Under the pieces are notes generated by a model, which worked only from the letters and a program-made list of their open reading frames with translations, did no database searches and was not told where the DNA came from. A stretch of 64,000 nt of DNA from Salvator merianae (Eukaryota > Chordata > Lepidosauria > Squamata > Teiidae), in assembly GCA_003586115.2 (NCBI GenBank), contig QVOM02000023.1, forward strand, positions 2,169,283 through 2,233,282, written 5' to 3'. This document shows, piece after piece, positions 1 to 10,329 of the stretch (its first letter is position 1; the number at the start of each line of letters is the position of its first letter). The position numbers and the translations under genes are program-made.

Positions 1-517
1 ACCCCAGAGGACCTGAAAGTCAATGGAGCCATGGAGGCACGTTTTCTTGGACGGCATTCAACAAGCAAAGCCATATTTTACCTATAGGATGCAGAAACAA
101 ACCCATGTTTTCCAAAGCATGACAAAGACATAAATAAATAACTGGATGGGAGGGGGGACGCCACTCATGCTAGAAAGGTCTAGCTGGGTACAGATTCTCT
201 TTCTCTATTTTTGCATTTGTGTTAGATGTTATCTTTGCCGCTATCATTACCTGGGAGAAAAAAATTAACAGATACTTTTTCAGTGACATCTGCTTGCTTT
301 TCTATTTTCTAGTAAAGCATGGTTGCTCGGCGCTTCTTTCTGGAAGAGTGGATTATTAATTTTACTATTTCTACTTCCAGCATTTTATTTAATTATTGTT
401 TAGAATATTTACATGCTGCTCCCCATAATAAAATGTTAAAGCTGTTCAGAATAATTCTGTTTTTGTGAAATACATAAAAATGTTTTTATGTTAATACTAA
501 ATAAGAAACATCGGTTG

Positions 518-701
518 CAGTGGCTGCTGGCGGCTTTAAGCCCGGGTGTTCGCACCCCGCACAAAGCATGCCATGGTTGTTCGCAGGGCCTCCGTACTAC
601 CACAGCTGCCGCAGTATGGAGGCCTGGAGGTCCCACAAACAGCCATGGCGTGCTCTGCGCGGGGAGCGAACACCCGGGCTTAAAGCCACCGGCCGCCACT
701 G
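518..701. mobile_element. Palindromic hAT-like MITE, copy 1
   Basis: This is a 184-bp GC-rich element in AT-rich surroundings. The ends are inverted repeats of about 45 bp: CAGTGGCTGCTGGCGGC at the left, and the complement of the right end reads CAGTGGCGGCCGGTGGC, both followed by TTTAAGCCCGGGTGTTCGC. It is flanked by an 8-bp duplication with one mismatch (ATCGGTTG 510-517, ATCAGTTG 702-709), the size typical of hAT insertions. It has no coding capacity. A second copy of the same family lies at 11743-11892. Confidence 0.8.
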
Positions 702-744
702 ATCAGTTGGGAATTTGTATTGGAAAGGCCTGGGAGAAAACGAA

Positions 745-950
745 TGTCTCCAGCAGGTGCCTTAAGGATACACTGTAGGTAGCCTCACAAACATCAGAGG
801 GGAAAGAGCATTCCAGAGGACAAGTGCCACCACAGGGAAGACTTGACTCTGGGCATGTGCAAGGTGACAGTGATTTGGGGTACCTGCCACAAGACACCCT
901 CTCCTCAACAGGCTTAGTAATCTTACAAGTCTGTAACAGGAGAAGCGGCT
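745..950 (-). mobile_element. L2-like LINE 3' remnant
   Basis: The minus strand encodes the decayed motif FPVVALVLWNALSP, matching the 'V-A-P-x-L-W-N-x-L-P' block near the C-terminus of L2-clade reverse transcriptases. It is short and has many changes, so it is an old fragment. Confidence 0.4.
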
Positions 951-2489
951 GTTAAGCAATGCAGTCCCAAGTTGCTTGGGGTCTTGTATGCTGAAGATAA
1001 AAACTGATGCAGTAGCAGCAGTTGCTCCGAAAAACATCTGGTGGACATATGATCGACAAAAGCCAGTGTCTGAGAATTTCTGCCGCCCTGCCTTCCCCCA
1101 GAGGTGCCGAAAAAGTTTGGACAGCCATGAGAAATACACATGGACAGCCTTCCCAACTGATTTCACCTCTTGGAAATTCAGGCTAAGTGAAGGAAAAGCG
1201 TCTCATCTCCTCCCCCCACACCCCGCAGGGAGCGTTGAGCAGCCCGCAGGCTGGATCTGTCGCCTTGCTGACTCTGCAGCCAGAAGAGAACCCACTCTTG
1301 CTGCTTCTCCCGATCACGCCACATATTCTGCTCGGCGGAAGCCAGGACGTGAACGTTCCCTGTTCTTCCAGTGTGGCAGGCGTAGCTCAGCAAAGGGAGA
1401 AAAAAATCCTCTGCCCACTGAGCAATCTTTTCATTGCAGAGCTGCAGCATGGGACAGCATGTGGAGGGGGCACGGCACGGGTCCAATAGGCAGGACACCT
1501 GGCCTCAATGAGGACGATTCTGCCTCCGACCAGCTCTTTGTTGGAACATCTGGACACCAACGTCTTCACTGCACACAGGCGCGCACAGAACAGTGGCCTA
1601 AATTTAGCACAAGCTCATGCAAAAAGCTGGCATAGAAAACCAGGAAGAAAAGAGCTGCCAGACCACTGGTGGATCTCAAACAGTACCTCACGTGGGTCAG
1701 GAGCGTAAAGCAGACGCGCTCGTTAAAAAAGCAATCAGGCCCTCATTTATTCCACATCAAAGGGAGGAAAGAAAAGGCATCTTGGAAACGCAGATGTCAG
1801 AGCAAGACGCCGACGGGAAGCAGGCCAGCGGGAGGGTAGGCCTCGCTTGGAGGCCGAGCACAACTTCTACCTGGCCAGGGCAAACCGCCTCTAAAGATGC
1901 CACGATCACCCCATCTACTAACAATGCCTGCAGCCCGTGCAACGCAATTTGCTGCTTCATTTCACAGGAAAGCAAGCGCCTATTTGCATTATTCCTGGCC
2001 AGTTTCCAGTGTCCCCCTGTGAACAAGGAAAGCATTGTTCGGTGGCCGGACCTGAGGCAAGAAGAATCAGTGTGAGGGACAAAATCCCCAGGGGAAAGAA
2101 AAGGAGGACTGGGTTGTCAGGTCGCTCTAAAATGTACTTAGCACGACACAGTGTCTCTCTGGCTCTCGCGCTTGTCTGCCTTTCCTGCACTCCTCCTGGG
2201 CGATCAGGAGAGGGAAACTGACCTCTTCTGCTCCTGTGTTTGAGGTGCCATGATGTTCGTTGCCCCAGGACTTCAGTGTAGGGCAGTGTAAAAAAAACAT
2301 AAATAAAAATTCTGTGCCAGCCTCACTCAGTCTGGTTGGTGCTAGCATGGCACAGAAGGGCCTCAGATTTAGGAACTTCTGGAAAGCTGTAGCTAAGCAC
2401 CCCAGGATGAGTGTTTCCTTTAACGATGGTCAGTTTAAACAAATCAGCATCAATAACTCTCAGTATGTCTGCTTATTGATGGCGATAAT
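951..2489. other. No supported gene or element
   Basis: Intronic sequence of mixed composition. A 219-codon open frame (976-1635) has no recognisable domain and no splice or codon evidence. I see nothing else that I can name. Confidence 0.5.
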
Positions 2490-2690
2490 TACTGTCGTTG
2501 GGTACTACCAAGTTGAGGCTGACTCCTGGTTGACTGCATGGGCACCACCAATGGCACTTCTATGCAGTTTTCTTGGCAGGGACACAGCTGTGGTTTGCCA
2601 TTGCCTGCTTCTATGGAGAGGCTGGGCATCGAACTGGTGACCCTCTGCTTTCCAGGCAGTTTGCTCTACCACAGGAGATGACCTTAGCTA
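2490..2690 (-). mobile_element. tRNA-derived SINE, minus orientation
   Basis: Read on the minus strand, the right end gives an A-box-like 'gtggtagagcaa' and a B-box-like 'accagttcgatg'. The body contains 'gcagttttcttggca' and 'gtggtttgccattgcc', which are shared with the copy at 24.36 kb. Confidence 0.65.
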
Positions 2691-3855
2691 AGCAAGTACG
2701 CTTTTGTACGTCACCCCAAAGATCCGGAAATCATTAAAGAAAACATTCACACGGACAGTTTTTGGCCACATGCCCCCTCTGCCCACAACACTCTTGCAGC
2801 AGCACAACCCCAAAACACTTAATGATTCAGTTATGCCCCTGTTCGCACTCATCAAACACCACACAAACACACTGGGACGGCAAGGAAAAATGTGTTTTAA
2901 AATATTAATATGCAAATGCGTCACTTCAAACCGTTTTAGCATTAAGGTCATTATAAAAAAGGCCAGGGTAGAAAGTGGAAGTCAGAGCAAGCACACCATC
3001 TTTTGAGACCCCTTCATCAGTCTCACCCAGATCAATCTTACCTTTCCGTGTGCAGATAATTTCCTTTTCAGGTTTCTGCCCTCTCCTTTTGGGAGGTCCG
3101 ACACACCTATGGCCTGGATTAAATCCCTCCCAAAGCCCAGAGCTTGGTTTATTTATTTATTTAAAAGCTAAGGCAAAAAAGACCCCCAGGCAGCTACTTC
3201 AGCTGTCTTCCAGAGGGCAAATCTGGGCACAGAGAATCAGAGACTGGTGCAGCCACAGGGAGCAGATGTGGAGGCCCGGCCACAGCTGTTCCAGCAATCT
3301 GTCGTCACACTGGATTCCACAGCCGGCTCACTCTCTGCCCCAGTGGAGCCATCCCCTCCTGGCTAAACAAGCCATGGGTTTCGAGCTCAGCCACAGCTGT
3401 TAACCCAGCAGAAGTGCGAAGCCACATGCCTCTGCGGTTAAGGGCACTTAATTGCACTCGTGTTGCCTTCTGACTAGCAGGGAGCACCAATAGTTAAGCT
3501 GCAAATGTCACACCGCGACCCTTTCTAACCTATCTCCCTTTCAGCCTGCACGCCTTTGCCTTATTTAACCCCGGCACACTCCCCGTTTGGCAGCTGCAGA
3601 AGACTCCTTAAGAGAGACGCAGCAGACGGATGCTCCGTTTCTTTCTAAGGGGGAAAAGCCCGTCCCCAGTCACAGCATCAGCCCTACAACAGGCCAGGAG
3701 TGACCTCAATAAGCCCAACCAAGGCGGCTTCCTACTCCTAGCTCTTACCCCTAAGACCAAATTCAAACTCTTTCCTTTCGCTCCACCCAAATCCTGGCTG
3801 GGAAAATCTCAGGAACATTGAGGAAGCTGTGCTGTGTTTCATGAGACATTTAGGA
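2691..3855. other. No supported gene or element
   Basis: Intronic DNA. I see no exon with splice sites and no clear repeat. Confidence 0.4.
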
Positions 3856-3862
3856 CTCTATG

Positions 3863-4425
3863 TTCAGTACAGTTATTCCTCATGATTCATGGCTTTAATA
3901 TCTGCAGGTTTTGCGTATCCCTGACAGCAGAATTGTAAAGGCTTTTGGTATCCATGACTTGCATATTCATAAGTTAGCCTAGGAAACTGGCACTTTCCTA
4001 CTTGAAATGGCTGCTTGCAGTTGATTCAGAGTTCTGGCTATTTTTATACAGCAATTCTAATCCTGAAAATGCCCATTTTGGCACTTTGGGGCTGTTGCAA
4101 TCCTGAATTCCAATACTGTTGGGGCTTTTGAGTTGCAACTCTATTTTTGTCATTTGCATTTATTTGTCAATAACTCCTATGGCCTTAGGAGACATCTTTT
4201 TCTTTTTCCAATTCTTATTAACACTGTCACTGTGTTTTAAGCTAAAGGCTGTTCTACTTGGTTTTTGAATCGTTTTAAATTTTTATTGTTTCCATGCTAT
4301 ATCTTTTTCCAATTTTTTTCTTCACCTAGAGTGTGGGCAACCCCTATTCTCCCATAGATGCAATGATTTAGTATTTATGAATTTGAAATTCACGGATCTT
4401 TCTAGGAATCTTAACTCTACTACAT
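3863..4425. mobile_element. Possible Tigger/mariner-like remnant
   Basis: The left end reads like the Tigger-type terminal sequence ('attcctcatgattcatggct', 'tatctgcaggttttg'). The right end carries the decayed inverted counterpart ('gaatttgaaattcacggatc'). The interior is AT-rich and has no open frame. This is weak, resemblance-based evidence. Confidence 0.3.
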
Positions 4426-6159
4426 AAAAAGGGATGACGGTGCTTGAAAACTTTCTCAGACTACCCTTCCTGGCTCAAGAGACCAAAATATTTCAGCAGT
4501 AGCCCTCCTGCTTCTAGGATGGTTGGAGGCCTGGTTGGTGCCAATTTGCAGCCAGACAAGGAGGTACTTATGTTCCAAAGCCCTTCCACAGCAATGGTAA
4601 ACATGGAAGGAATATGAGGCGTGCTGCCTCTTAAAATGTCAGTAGCTAGAGAAGAAATGCTATGCACTGTATATTTCATATTACTTTTAAGCGTGTACCG
4701 AGTGATGATAAAAGCAGGCAGGAGATGAGTTTGGTAGTCTGATCACTGTACTGAAGACTTGCTATATTTTATTGGATTGGTTTTATGTGCTTATGTGCTA
4801 CCTCCTCTGAAATTTTCAAATGGAAAATGCCTGCAAAATTTAAAAATTAGTAATTTCCCATGGGAGTGGCTGTAATGAAGACCAACTGTGTCTAGAAACC
4901 TGAGGGTCACAGTTTCTTTTTTTTATATTACTTAATTATCTAAGACATATAAAATTTACATTAAATTCAAAAATTCATACACTAATATTTTTTACTACTG
5001 ACTTCCTCCTCCTTCCAAACTTTCTTCTAGGTTTCATGTTTCTTGCCCCTCCTGATCACTCAGTTCTTTTCTTCTACTGATTGTCTTCTTTCCTCACAGT
5101 TCTTCAAATCCAGCAATCACAAAACAACGTTCCAATTCTTGCAGAAAGTCAATAAAGGGTTTCCAGTTTTCATAAAATCTATCAATTGTCTTATTTCTCA
5201 GTAAACTAGTCCATTTGTCAAACTTATTTTCTATTATCCCCAATAAATAAAATTCCAGTTAAAGGGAATGTTTCAATTCTCAGCATCTCCTCATAAGAAG
5301 GTGATGGTGAACCATTTCTGTATCTTTGCCAAGAAAACTGCATAGAGGTATCCTTGAGTTCCACCCAAAAGCATCTTTACCTTTACTTTCATTTCCTATA
5401 TAGTTAAAGATCTTCTGAACTACAATAAATTCCGGCAGGGATTGGACATGTAGCCCTCGCCAAAGGCCAAGTATAATGGCTAGTCCAACAGAACCTAGAG
5501 CAGCAGACTGAAAAAGGCAACACTGATTTATTAAGCACTAGGTGGGCAGTGGTGGTAAGAACTGGAGATCAGTAGCATTTTATGCAAGCTGTCACCAAAA
5601 AAGACACACTATTTCCAAAACACTTAAGACCTCGAGAGAGGCTATGCAGCATCCATCCCTCATCTGTCAATTGGATGTAGTGTATTCCCTTCAAGAAGCA
5701 TACAGAGCATAGTATACTCTCTCCAAGAAAACCCAAGGGCCATCTAGTCCAAAGACCTGTTCTCAGAGTGGCCAAACAGATGTCCAACACGAAGTACACA
5801 AGTGCTGTGGCATACTTATTTTTCACAGTCCCCCCCATCGGTTGGTCTTTAGGGTCAAGAGACCTCGAATACTCCAGGACAACACAAAGTCATAATGAGT
5901 GCCAGCTATTGGAGATCTGTCTGTCTCCCTGCATTAGCCCAGTTCCTTCTGAACACGGCTAGCCAGCCGAGGCAGCGGCCACTGCAACAATTTGTTGCAG
6001 TGAGATTTAGAGTCTGACCTGGCATTTCATCAAGGAATTATTTCCTTTCGTCTGACCTATCTTTTCAGGCATTTACCTTTAAAAGATAAGCTTGGGTTTG
6101 AGTATTTTGCAAGAGGAAAAAAAGCTTTCTCCCTCCCTACCCACAAGGCAACAAGATCA
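4426..6159. other. Intronic DNA, part repeat-like
   Basis: The stretch at about 4.92-5.33 kb is T/C-rich ('cttcctcctccttccaaac', 'gggtttccagttttcataaa') and reads like an antisense fragment of a squamate LINE leader, which I cannot assign. The remainder shows nothing I can name. Confidence 0.3.
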
Positions 6160-6167
6160 GAAGCAGA

Positions 6168-6469
6168 CACGGGCGTAGCAAGGGGGGGGGGCAGTTCGCC
6201 CCGGGCGGCGCGTTGTCTGGGGTGGCCCACGGAGCCAGGGCCCCGCCCGCCGACACGTTCACTCGTCGCCCCGCCCGCCCACCAGTGCGCTCGCTGGCCC
6301 CGCCCGCACGGACGCCGGCGCATTCTCTGGCCCTGCCCACATGGATGCCGGCGCGTTCTCTGGCCCCGCCCGCACGGACGCCGGCACGCCCCGCCCACAC
6401 GCATGCACGCTCAGCGCCCCACCCACCGCCGCTTTGCCCCGGGCGGCAAAACTGCTCGCTACGCCAGTG
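6168..6469. mobile_element. GC-rich hAT-like element with minisatellite
   Basis: The 302-bp element has inverted ends. The left end is CACGGGCGTAGC with a run of Gs, then GCAGTTCGCCCCGGGCGGC. The complement of the right end is CACTGGCGTAGCGAGCAGTT followed by GCCGCCCGGGGC. The 8-bp flanking duplication is GAAGCAGA/GAAGCAGG (6160-6167, 6470-6477), 7 of 8 matching. The interior is very GC-rich and includes a 33-bp tandem repeat. It ends 110 bp from the STRBP donor at 6587. Long open frames here are by-products of the repeat. Confidence 0.7.
6294..6390. repeat. 33-bp minisatellite, three units
   Basis: Units starting CTGGCCCYGCCC begin at 6294, 6327 and 6360, each followed by CGGACGCCGG-like sequence (GATGCCGG in the second unit). 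The period of 33 bp keeps a reading frame open, which explains the spurious repetitive ORFs. Confidence 0.85.
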
Positions 6470-6587
6470 GAAGCAGGGCACCCTAACCTTCCGGTACTGT
6501 TGGAAGAATCACACCTAGTGCTCCCGCAGTGGGGCAAGAACGAGGCCTTCCTTGGTCCTCAGCTCACCAGGACACTAGCCCACTCAC

Positions 6588-6805
6588 TTGTTGCCGCCGA
6601 CGGCTTGCTCCTCTCTGCTGTCCGTGCCATCCTCTGCCCTGGCAGATTTGCTTGTCTCATCCATCCAATCAGAGACTTGCTTGAGGGCACATTCCACCGT
6701 GGAAACCATGTTCTGGACAGCTTCAAGCTCCTCTGGAGATGGGTAAATGGTTGAGTGCTTCATCATCACGTGCCGGTCATCATTTGCAAATGATCGGATC
6801 GATCT
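6588..6805 (-). CDS. STRBP: STRBP, first main coding exon (start of DZF domain)
   Basis: This exon encodes residues 2 to 73 of STRBP plus two bases of the next codon. The translation begins [20 protein letters not shown] and continues [20 protein letters not shown], which I recognise as the N-terminus of the DZF (NF90/NF45/ZFR) family. The wording [12 protein letters not shown]...VECALK.VSDW fits STRBP better than its paralogues ILF3 and ZFR. On the minus strand a pyrimidine tract and 'caacag' precede position 6805, and the exon ends '..AACAA|gtgagt' at 6588/6587, so both splice sites are canonical. STRBP is an RNA-binding protein whose DZF domain mediates dimerisation with NF45-type partners; the two dsRBDs come later and lie outside the window. 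The last ~20 residues are a polar, poorly conserved linker. ILF3 is the main alternative; I consider it unlikely. Confidence 0.93.
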
Positions 6806-8540
6806 CTGTTGAAAGGGGGAAGAAAGAAGAGGAAGAAAAGGTACTGAAGGAAATGGAAGAAGGCAAAAAGGGAGAGGCTGGGGCAATTATTTGCAGAAAT
6901 GCGGGCCTCTCTACCATTCAGGTCTATTTTTGGATCTGAAATTAACTTGCATGCCTACAGAAGGGAAGAAGAAACAAAATTATCAGAAGGCATCAAATCC
7001 TTTCATTTTTTTTCCTGCGGAGCTTTTGTGCAAGTTAAATTACTCAGAGGATTGATAAAATCAAGATCAACTTTTTGCTGGATCCTCAATCAACTAGTTA
7101 AGCGAGTGGAAGCCGGAAAGGCTGGGAGGGAGGGAGGATTCTGGAATGTACAGACCCTCTTCTCCCAGCCTTCTACTCTAGCACAGATGCAAATTTTTCC
7201 CTATCCTCCCCTGGATAATCTGTGAGACAGCTATGGATTGCCTACATACGCCTGGCTATACATGCTGGCACTGAAAGATCGGAGAAAGAGCATGGCCCAA
7301 TTAAAGTTAATCATCCTGGCACACAATCTGGAACATACACTGACATAGTGAGCCCTGTCCTTTTACTGTCTGTGAGTCGCCATCTGATGACATCACCACA
7401 CATCCCAACCAGCCTCTCACAGCAGAAGAGCCGCCCACTTGTAAAGGCTGAGGGAGCTGCTTTCAGGCCCAGATACCAGAGCTCCTTTCAGAAGTTGCAT
7501 GGCTGCTTCAAAACCTCTGAACCCGCCGAAAGCACACCTCTAGGAACGACACAGCTTGAGCAGCCCAAAGTAAAGTCCAGAGTACAGTCATCCGTTCTCT
7601 CATGCAACGCAGAGAAAGCACAACGGGAACAGGGAAAGCAGGATGGCCAGTGATGAATCTCCCTCTCTACGTATACTGGAGCGCGAAGCCCCAGGCTGCC
7701 ATCGGCTCTGATGTGCCAAAAAGAATTAAACGCACCTTGAAGCCATGACACAAAAACTCCCTCTTGGCTCTAGACAGACAGCATTCTCTTCCCCCCCATC
7801 CCTTTCCTCTCTATTATTCTGCCTCTCAGCAATAACGTTTGGAGGACTTAGGGAATCGATAGGCTAGGGAGCATCTCCCATCAACTGCCTGACTGGCTGG
7901 CAATCAGACTGCACCCCCGCTGCGGCTGCAGGCCCCCCTCCCCAAGCTCTTTTTTGGTTCAAAATGCATTTGAGGCAAACTGCAGAGCATGGTAAAGCCC
8001 AAGGCCAGTCCTCTCCCTCCCTCTCTCGCAACTGAGCAGGGGCACAAAGAGACAGAGAAGGGCACAAATGCCATATTGCTGCCGTCCGGCAGCCTCCTGA
8101 GAAAAAACACACGCGAAGCCACAGCAAAAGAAGGCAAGGTGAAGGGCGTCAAGAACCCGGGCAGGCAACCTGGTACTGCTCAAGGTTGCCTGCCCCGTGG
8201 GCTCCAACAGCTCACTAACACCACTTCCAATAGAAAGTGTGAGCATGTGTGTGTGTGGGGGGGAGTTATTTATGAGCTTCCCCCTGTGCCCACACTTAAT
8301 AATTCATGTGCTGCAGCCTCTGTGGTTTTGACGATGCCCCGGCAATAAATCAAAACTTGTTCTGCTCTGCTTCAAGGTGTTGCCAGGGCAGCCTTTAACT
8401 CGGCGCTGGTTCACAGCCTCTTCGCCTCCCATGTTTAGCTGTCTGAGCAGGTTTGTCTAAGAAGCGGGGAGTGACAAGGAGGGAGGTTTGGACGGCTCCG
8501 TCGCCGTGCGCTTGCTCTCCAAGGAGGGGCAGGGACTTAC
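6806..8540 (-). other. STRBP: STRBP intron after the start codon
   Basis: This is the 1735-bp intron between the ATG and codon 2, bounded by gtaagt at 8540 and cag at 6808-6806. I see no coding exon or recognised transposon in it. It holds a perfect 13-bp inverted repeat at 8159-8195 and a short GT run followed by Gs near 8240. Confidence 0.7.
8159..8195. repeat. Perfect 13-bp inverted repeat
   Basis: GGGCAGGCAACCT (8159-8171) and AGGTTGCCTGCCC (8183-8195) are exact complements around an 11-nt loop. It lies 346 nt inside the intron after the STRBP start codon. Confidence 0.9.
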
Positions 8541-8543
8541 CAT
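8541..8543 (-). CDS. STRBP: STRBP start codon at the exon edge
   Basis: The next exon opens with AGA (Arg2) in frame and has no ATG of its own, while known STRBP proteins start M-R-S. The upstream exon ends in ...GCCAGCC-ATG followed by a strong donor gtaagt (8540-8535). Joining these gives M|RSIRSF without a frame conflict. The -3 base is G, a favourable initiation context. The start codon is therefore the last triplet of the exon and is separated from codon 2 by a 1735-bp intron. The join is inferred from splice sites and homology, not from a transcript. Confidence 0.85.
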
Positions 8544-8561
8544 GGCTGGCCCCTGTACGTT

Positions 8562-8648
8562 TCAGCTTCGGTGCCTGTTCCTCTTCTCCTTCTCCCTCCT
8601 CCTAGGTGTCTTTGCTCGGCACTGCTTCTTCCGCCAGAGGCACCTCAT
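8562..8648 (-). CDS. Upstream ORF in STRBP leader (28 codons)
   Basis: Inside the leader exon an ATG at 8648-8646 opens a 28-codon frame that ends in TGA at 8564-8562, 18 nt before the main ATG. The predicted peptide starts MRCLWRKKQCRAK and is extremely rich in Arg and Lys. The ATG context is weak (C at -3), so leaky scanning to the main start would be expected. It may only act in cis on translation, or not be translated at all. No homologue is known to me. Confidence 0.4.
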   Translation of the reverse strand: MRCLWRKKQCRAKTPRRREKEKRNRHRS

Positions 8649-8724
8649 AAGCCTCTTGGTCTCTTGACAGCTCAGGAGGTCACACCCGAGTGATGCTCCG
8701 ATCGTCAGACTCTGCAACACGCTG

Positions 8725-10329
8725 CTAAGGAGGAAAGAAACACAGGCAGGAATAACGCACGTCGGAACTAGAAAGTTAGGCGGCCGAGCGAGATCTGAAA
8801 TCATCTGCGAGGGAAACTGGGATTAGCAAGTCTGGGGAGTCTAACTGCTCTCTTCATCTGCAGTTCCTTGTGTCAGAGTTTGCACATTACAAATTGAGAT
8901 CAACAAAAACAATAAGCAAACCGGTTTCTACTTATACTTGCAGACACGTACAGGCATTTAAAGCCACCCGTACCCAAAGCTCTATCAGGCACTGCTAATT
9001 TCTCAGTTCTCCTCTTTACAAGTCTTTGCTGGGCTTACAGAGGATGAAAAGCAGCACAATGGAAAAAAATGAGAAATGCATGGCAATAAAGCAAATCTAT
9101 TATGCAACTCACAAGCCAAACTTTCATCATATGACAGTCTTTCAGGTATGACATAGTGCTTGGATTCTGAGATCAGCCCATTCCCTGGGAGCCAGACTAG
9201 ATCTGCAAAAAGGAAAGGCCTGCTCAGAAGAGGGCGGGACGCAGGACAGGGAACAAAGGTTCTTGCTTTACCTGTATGTGCTGTGGTTTACTGGAAAATG
9301 CTTGAATTAAAAAAAGAACAAAAACGCAAAAACATTTTGTTGCTCGAAAAGTTTATTAAGCTTTAACTTGGCAGATTTGCTGAAGTTCTGCATGATAAAC
9401 AGAAGTGTTTCATGTTCATTTGGTGTGCTATACAAGCTAACACACTTAACAGACGTATGGAAAATAATCAATAAAACACACTGAATGTGGTTTAGGTGGC
9501 CTGATGCAGTCCACTAAACTGATTTCTCTGCCCCTGAATGCACTGACTGATTTAAAGAAGATACAGTGCTGGGATGGGTGGAAAGAAATAAATCTCTCTG
9601 CCCCACAAGCTCCCTGATGGGAACAATAAACCCTCTCCCTTCTTGGTCACCTGAATGTGTCGGCAACATCCACCACTAGCAAGTAACTGTCCAGAGGCCT
9701 GGCCAAAGCTGAATCCCCACAAAGATTAATCATTCTATAAAACATACATATCAGAAATTATGACAACTGTGTCTCAGGGATTTACTTCCAGCTTGTAATA
9801 AAGCCAGCAGCAAACAAACTGCACCTCCCTCATATTCCTCATATTCTAAGAGGCAGGAAATATGAAGACATTCTGCAACCGTGTACTAATTTTAGGATGA
9901 CTGAAGCACTGTCAGCATAAAAATATGCCCTTCCTAGGATTAGATGCCTTAAAAACAAATGTATTCGCTGCTCTGATTTTAAAATTTGATTAACTTTCTC
10001 TCCCTCCTAATCACCCAACAGCAATTTATTAAAAATGGAAAAGTTTCAGAGGCAGAAAAATATAGCACCCAAGTGATTCCTGGAAAAGGGTTTCCCACTG
10101 CAAATCACCGCAAGTCTAGAAGGATGTAGGAATAAGGTATGAACCAGGGCTGCTCAACCTACAGACCTCGAGAGGTTTTTGAATGACCTCTCAGTATTCC
10201 CCTCCCAGCTTTCTGTGTAAGGTCCAGTGTGGAATCCTGGGAATTGTAGTTCAGGACTCTCTGAAAGGCTGCAAGTTAAACAACCGTTACTAACAGTCAC
10301 AAAAGTGATGTGTGTGTGTTTGTTCAATT
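8725..10329. other. No supported gene or element, one ZNF143-like motif
   Basis: Part of intron 1. The only notable motif is ACTACAATTCCCAGG on the minus strand near 10230-10252, matching the ZNF143/SBS consensus and probably part of a dispersed repeat. Confidence 0.4.

Larger units (their letters stand above)
1..6587 (-). other. STRBP: STRBP intron, truncated by window edge
   Basis: This runs from the donor gtgagt at 6587 to the left edge. The next STRBP exon (expected to encode the TLCGVMRIGLVAKG segment) is not found, so the intron is at least 6.6 kb. It carries a hAT-like MITE, SINE and L2-like remnants, a possible Tigger-like remnant and a GC-rich hAT-like element near its 5' end. Confidence 0.7.
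8541..8724 (-). other. STRBP: STRBP exon: 5'UTR plus ATG
   Basis: This is a 184-nt exon on the minus strand. Its acceptor is a pyrimidine-rich tract ending 'ttag' (complement of 8725 upward) immediately before CAGCG at 8724. Its donor is gtaagt starting at 8540. All but the last three bases are untranslated leader. The exon contains an upstream ORF, annotated separately. Placement of the 3' edge is firm because it supplies the ATG that the following exon needs. The 5' edge rests on the splice-site pattern only, and an alternative acceptor further upstream is possible. Confidence 0.75.

Noticed and set aside
976..1635. 219-codon ORF on the plus strand
   Set aside because: No recognisable domain, low-complexity-free but unconserved-looking translation, no splice or promoter context; antisense within the STRBP intron.
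4461..4679. Missing STRBP DZF exon in a 72-codon minus-strand ORF
   Set aside because: Translation shows no resemblance to the expected TLCGVMRIGLVAKG segment.
6057..6537. Overlapping Arg/Gly-rich ORFs of about 100 codons
   Set aside because: Produced by the 33-bp minisatellite and the GC-rich transposon.
8159..8195. microRNA precursor
   Set aside because: Only 13 bp of stem; pairing does not extend to the 25-30 bp needed for Drosha/Dicer processing.
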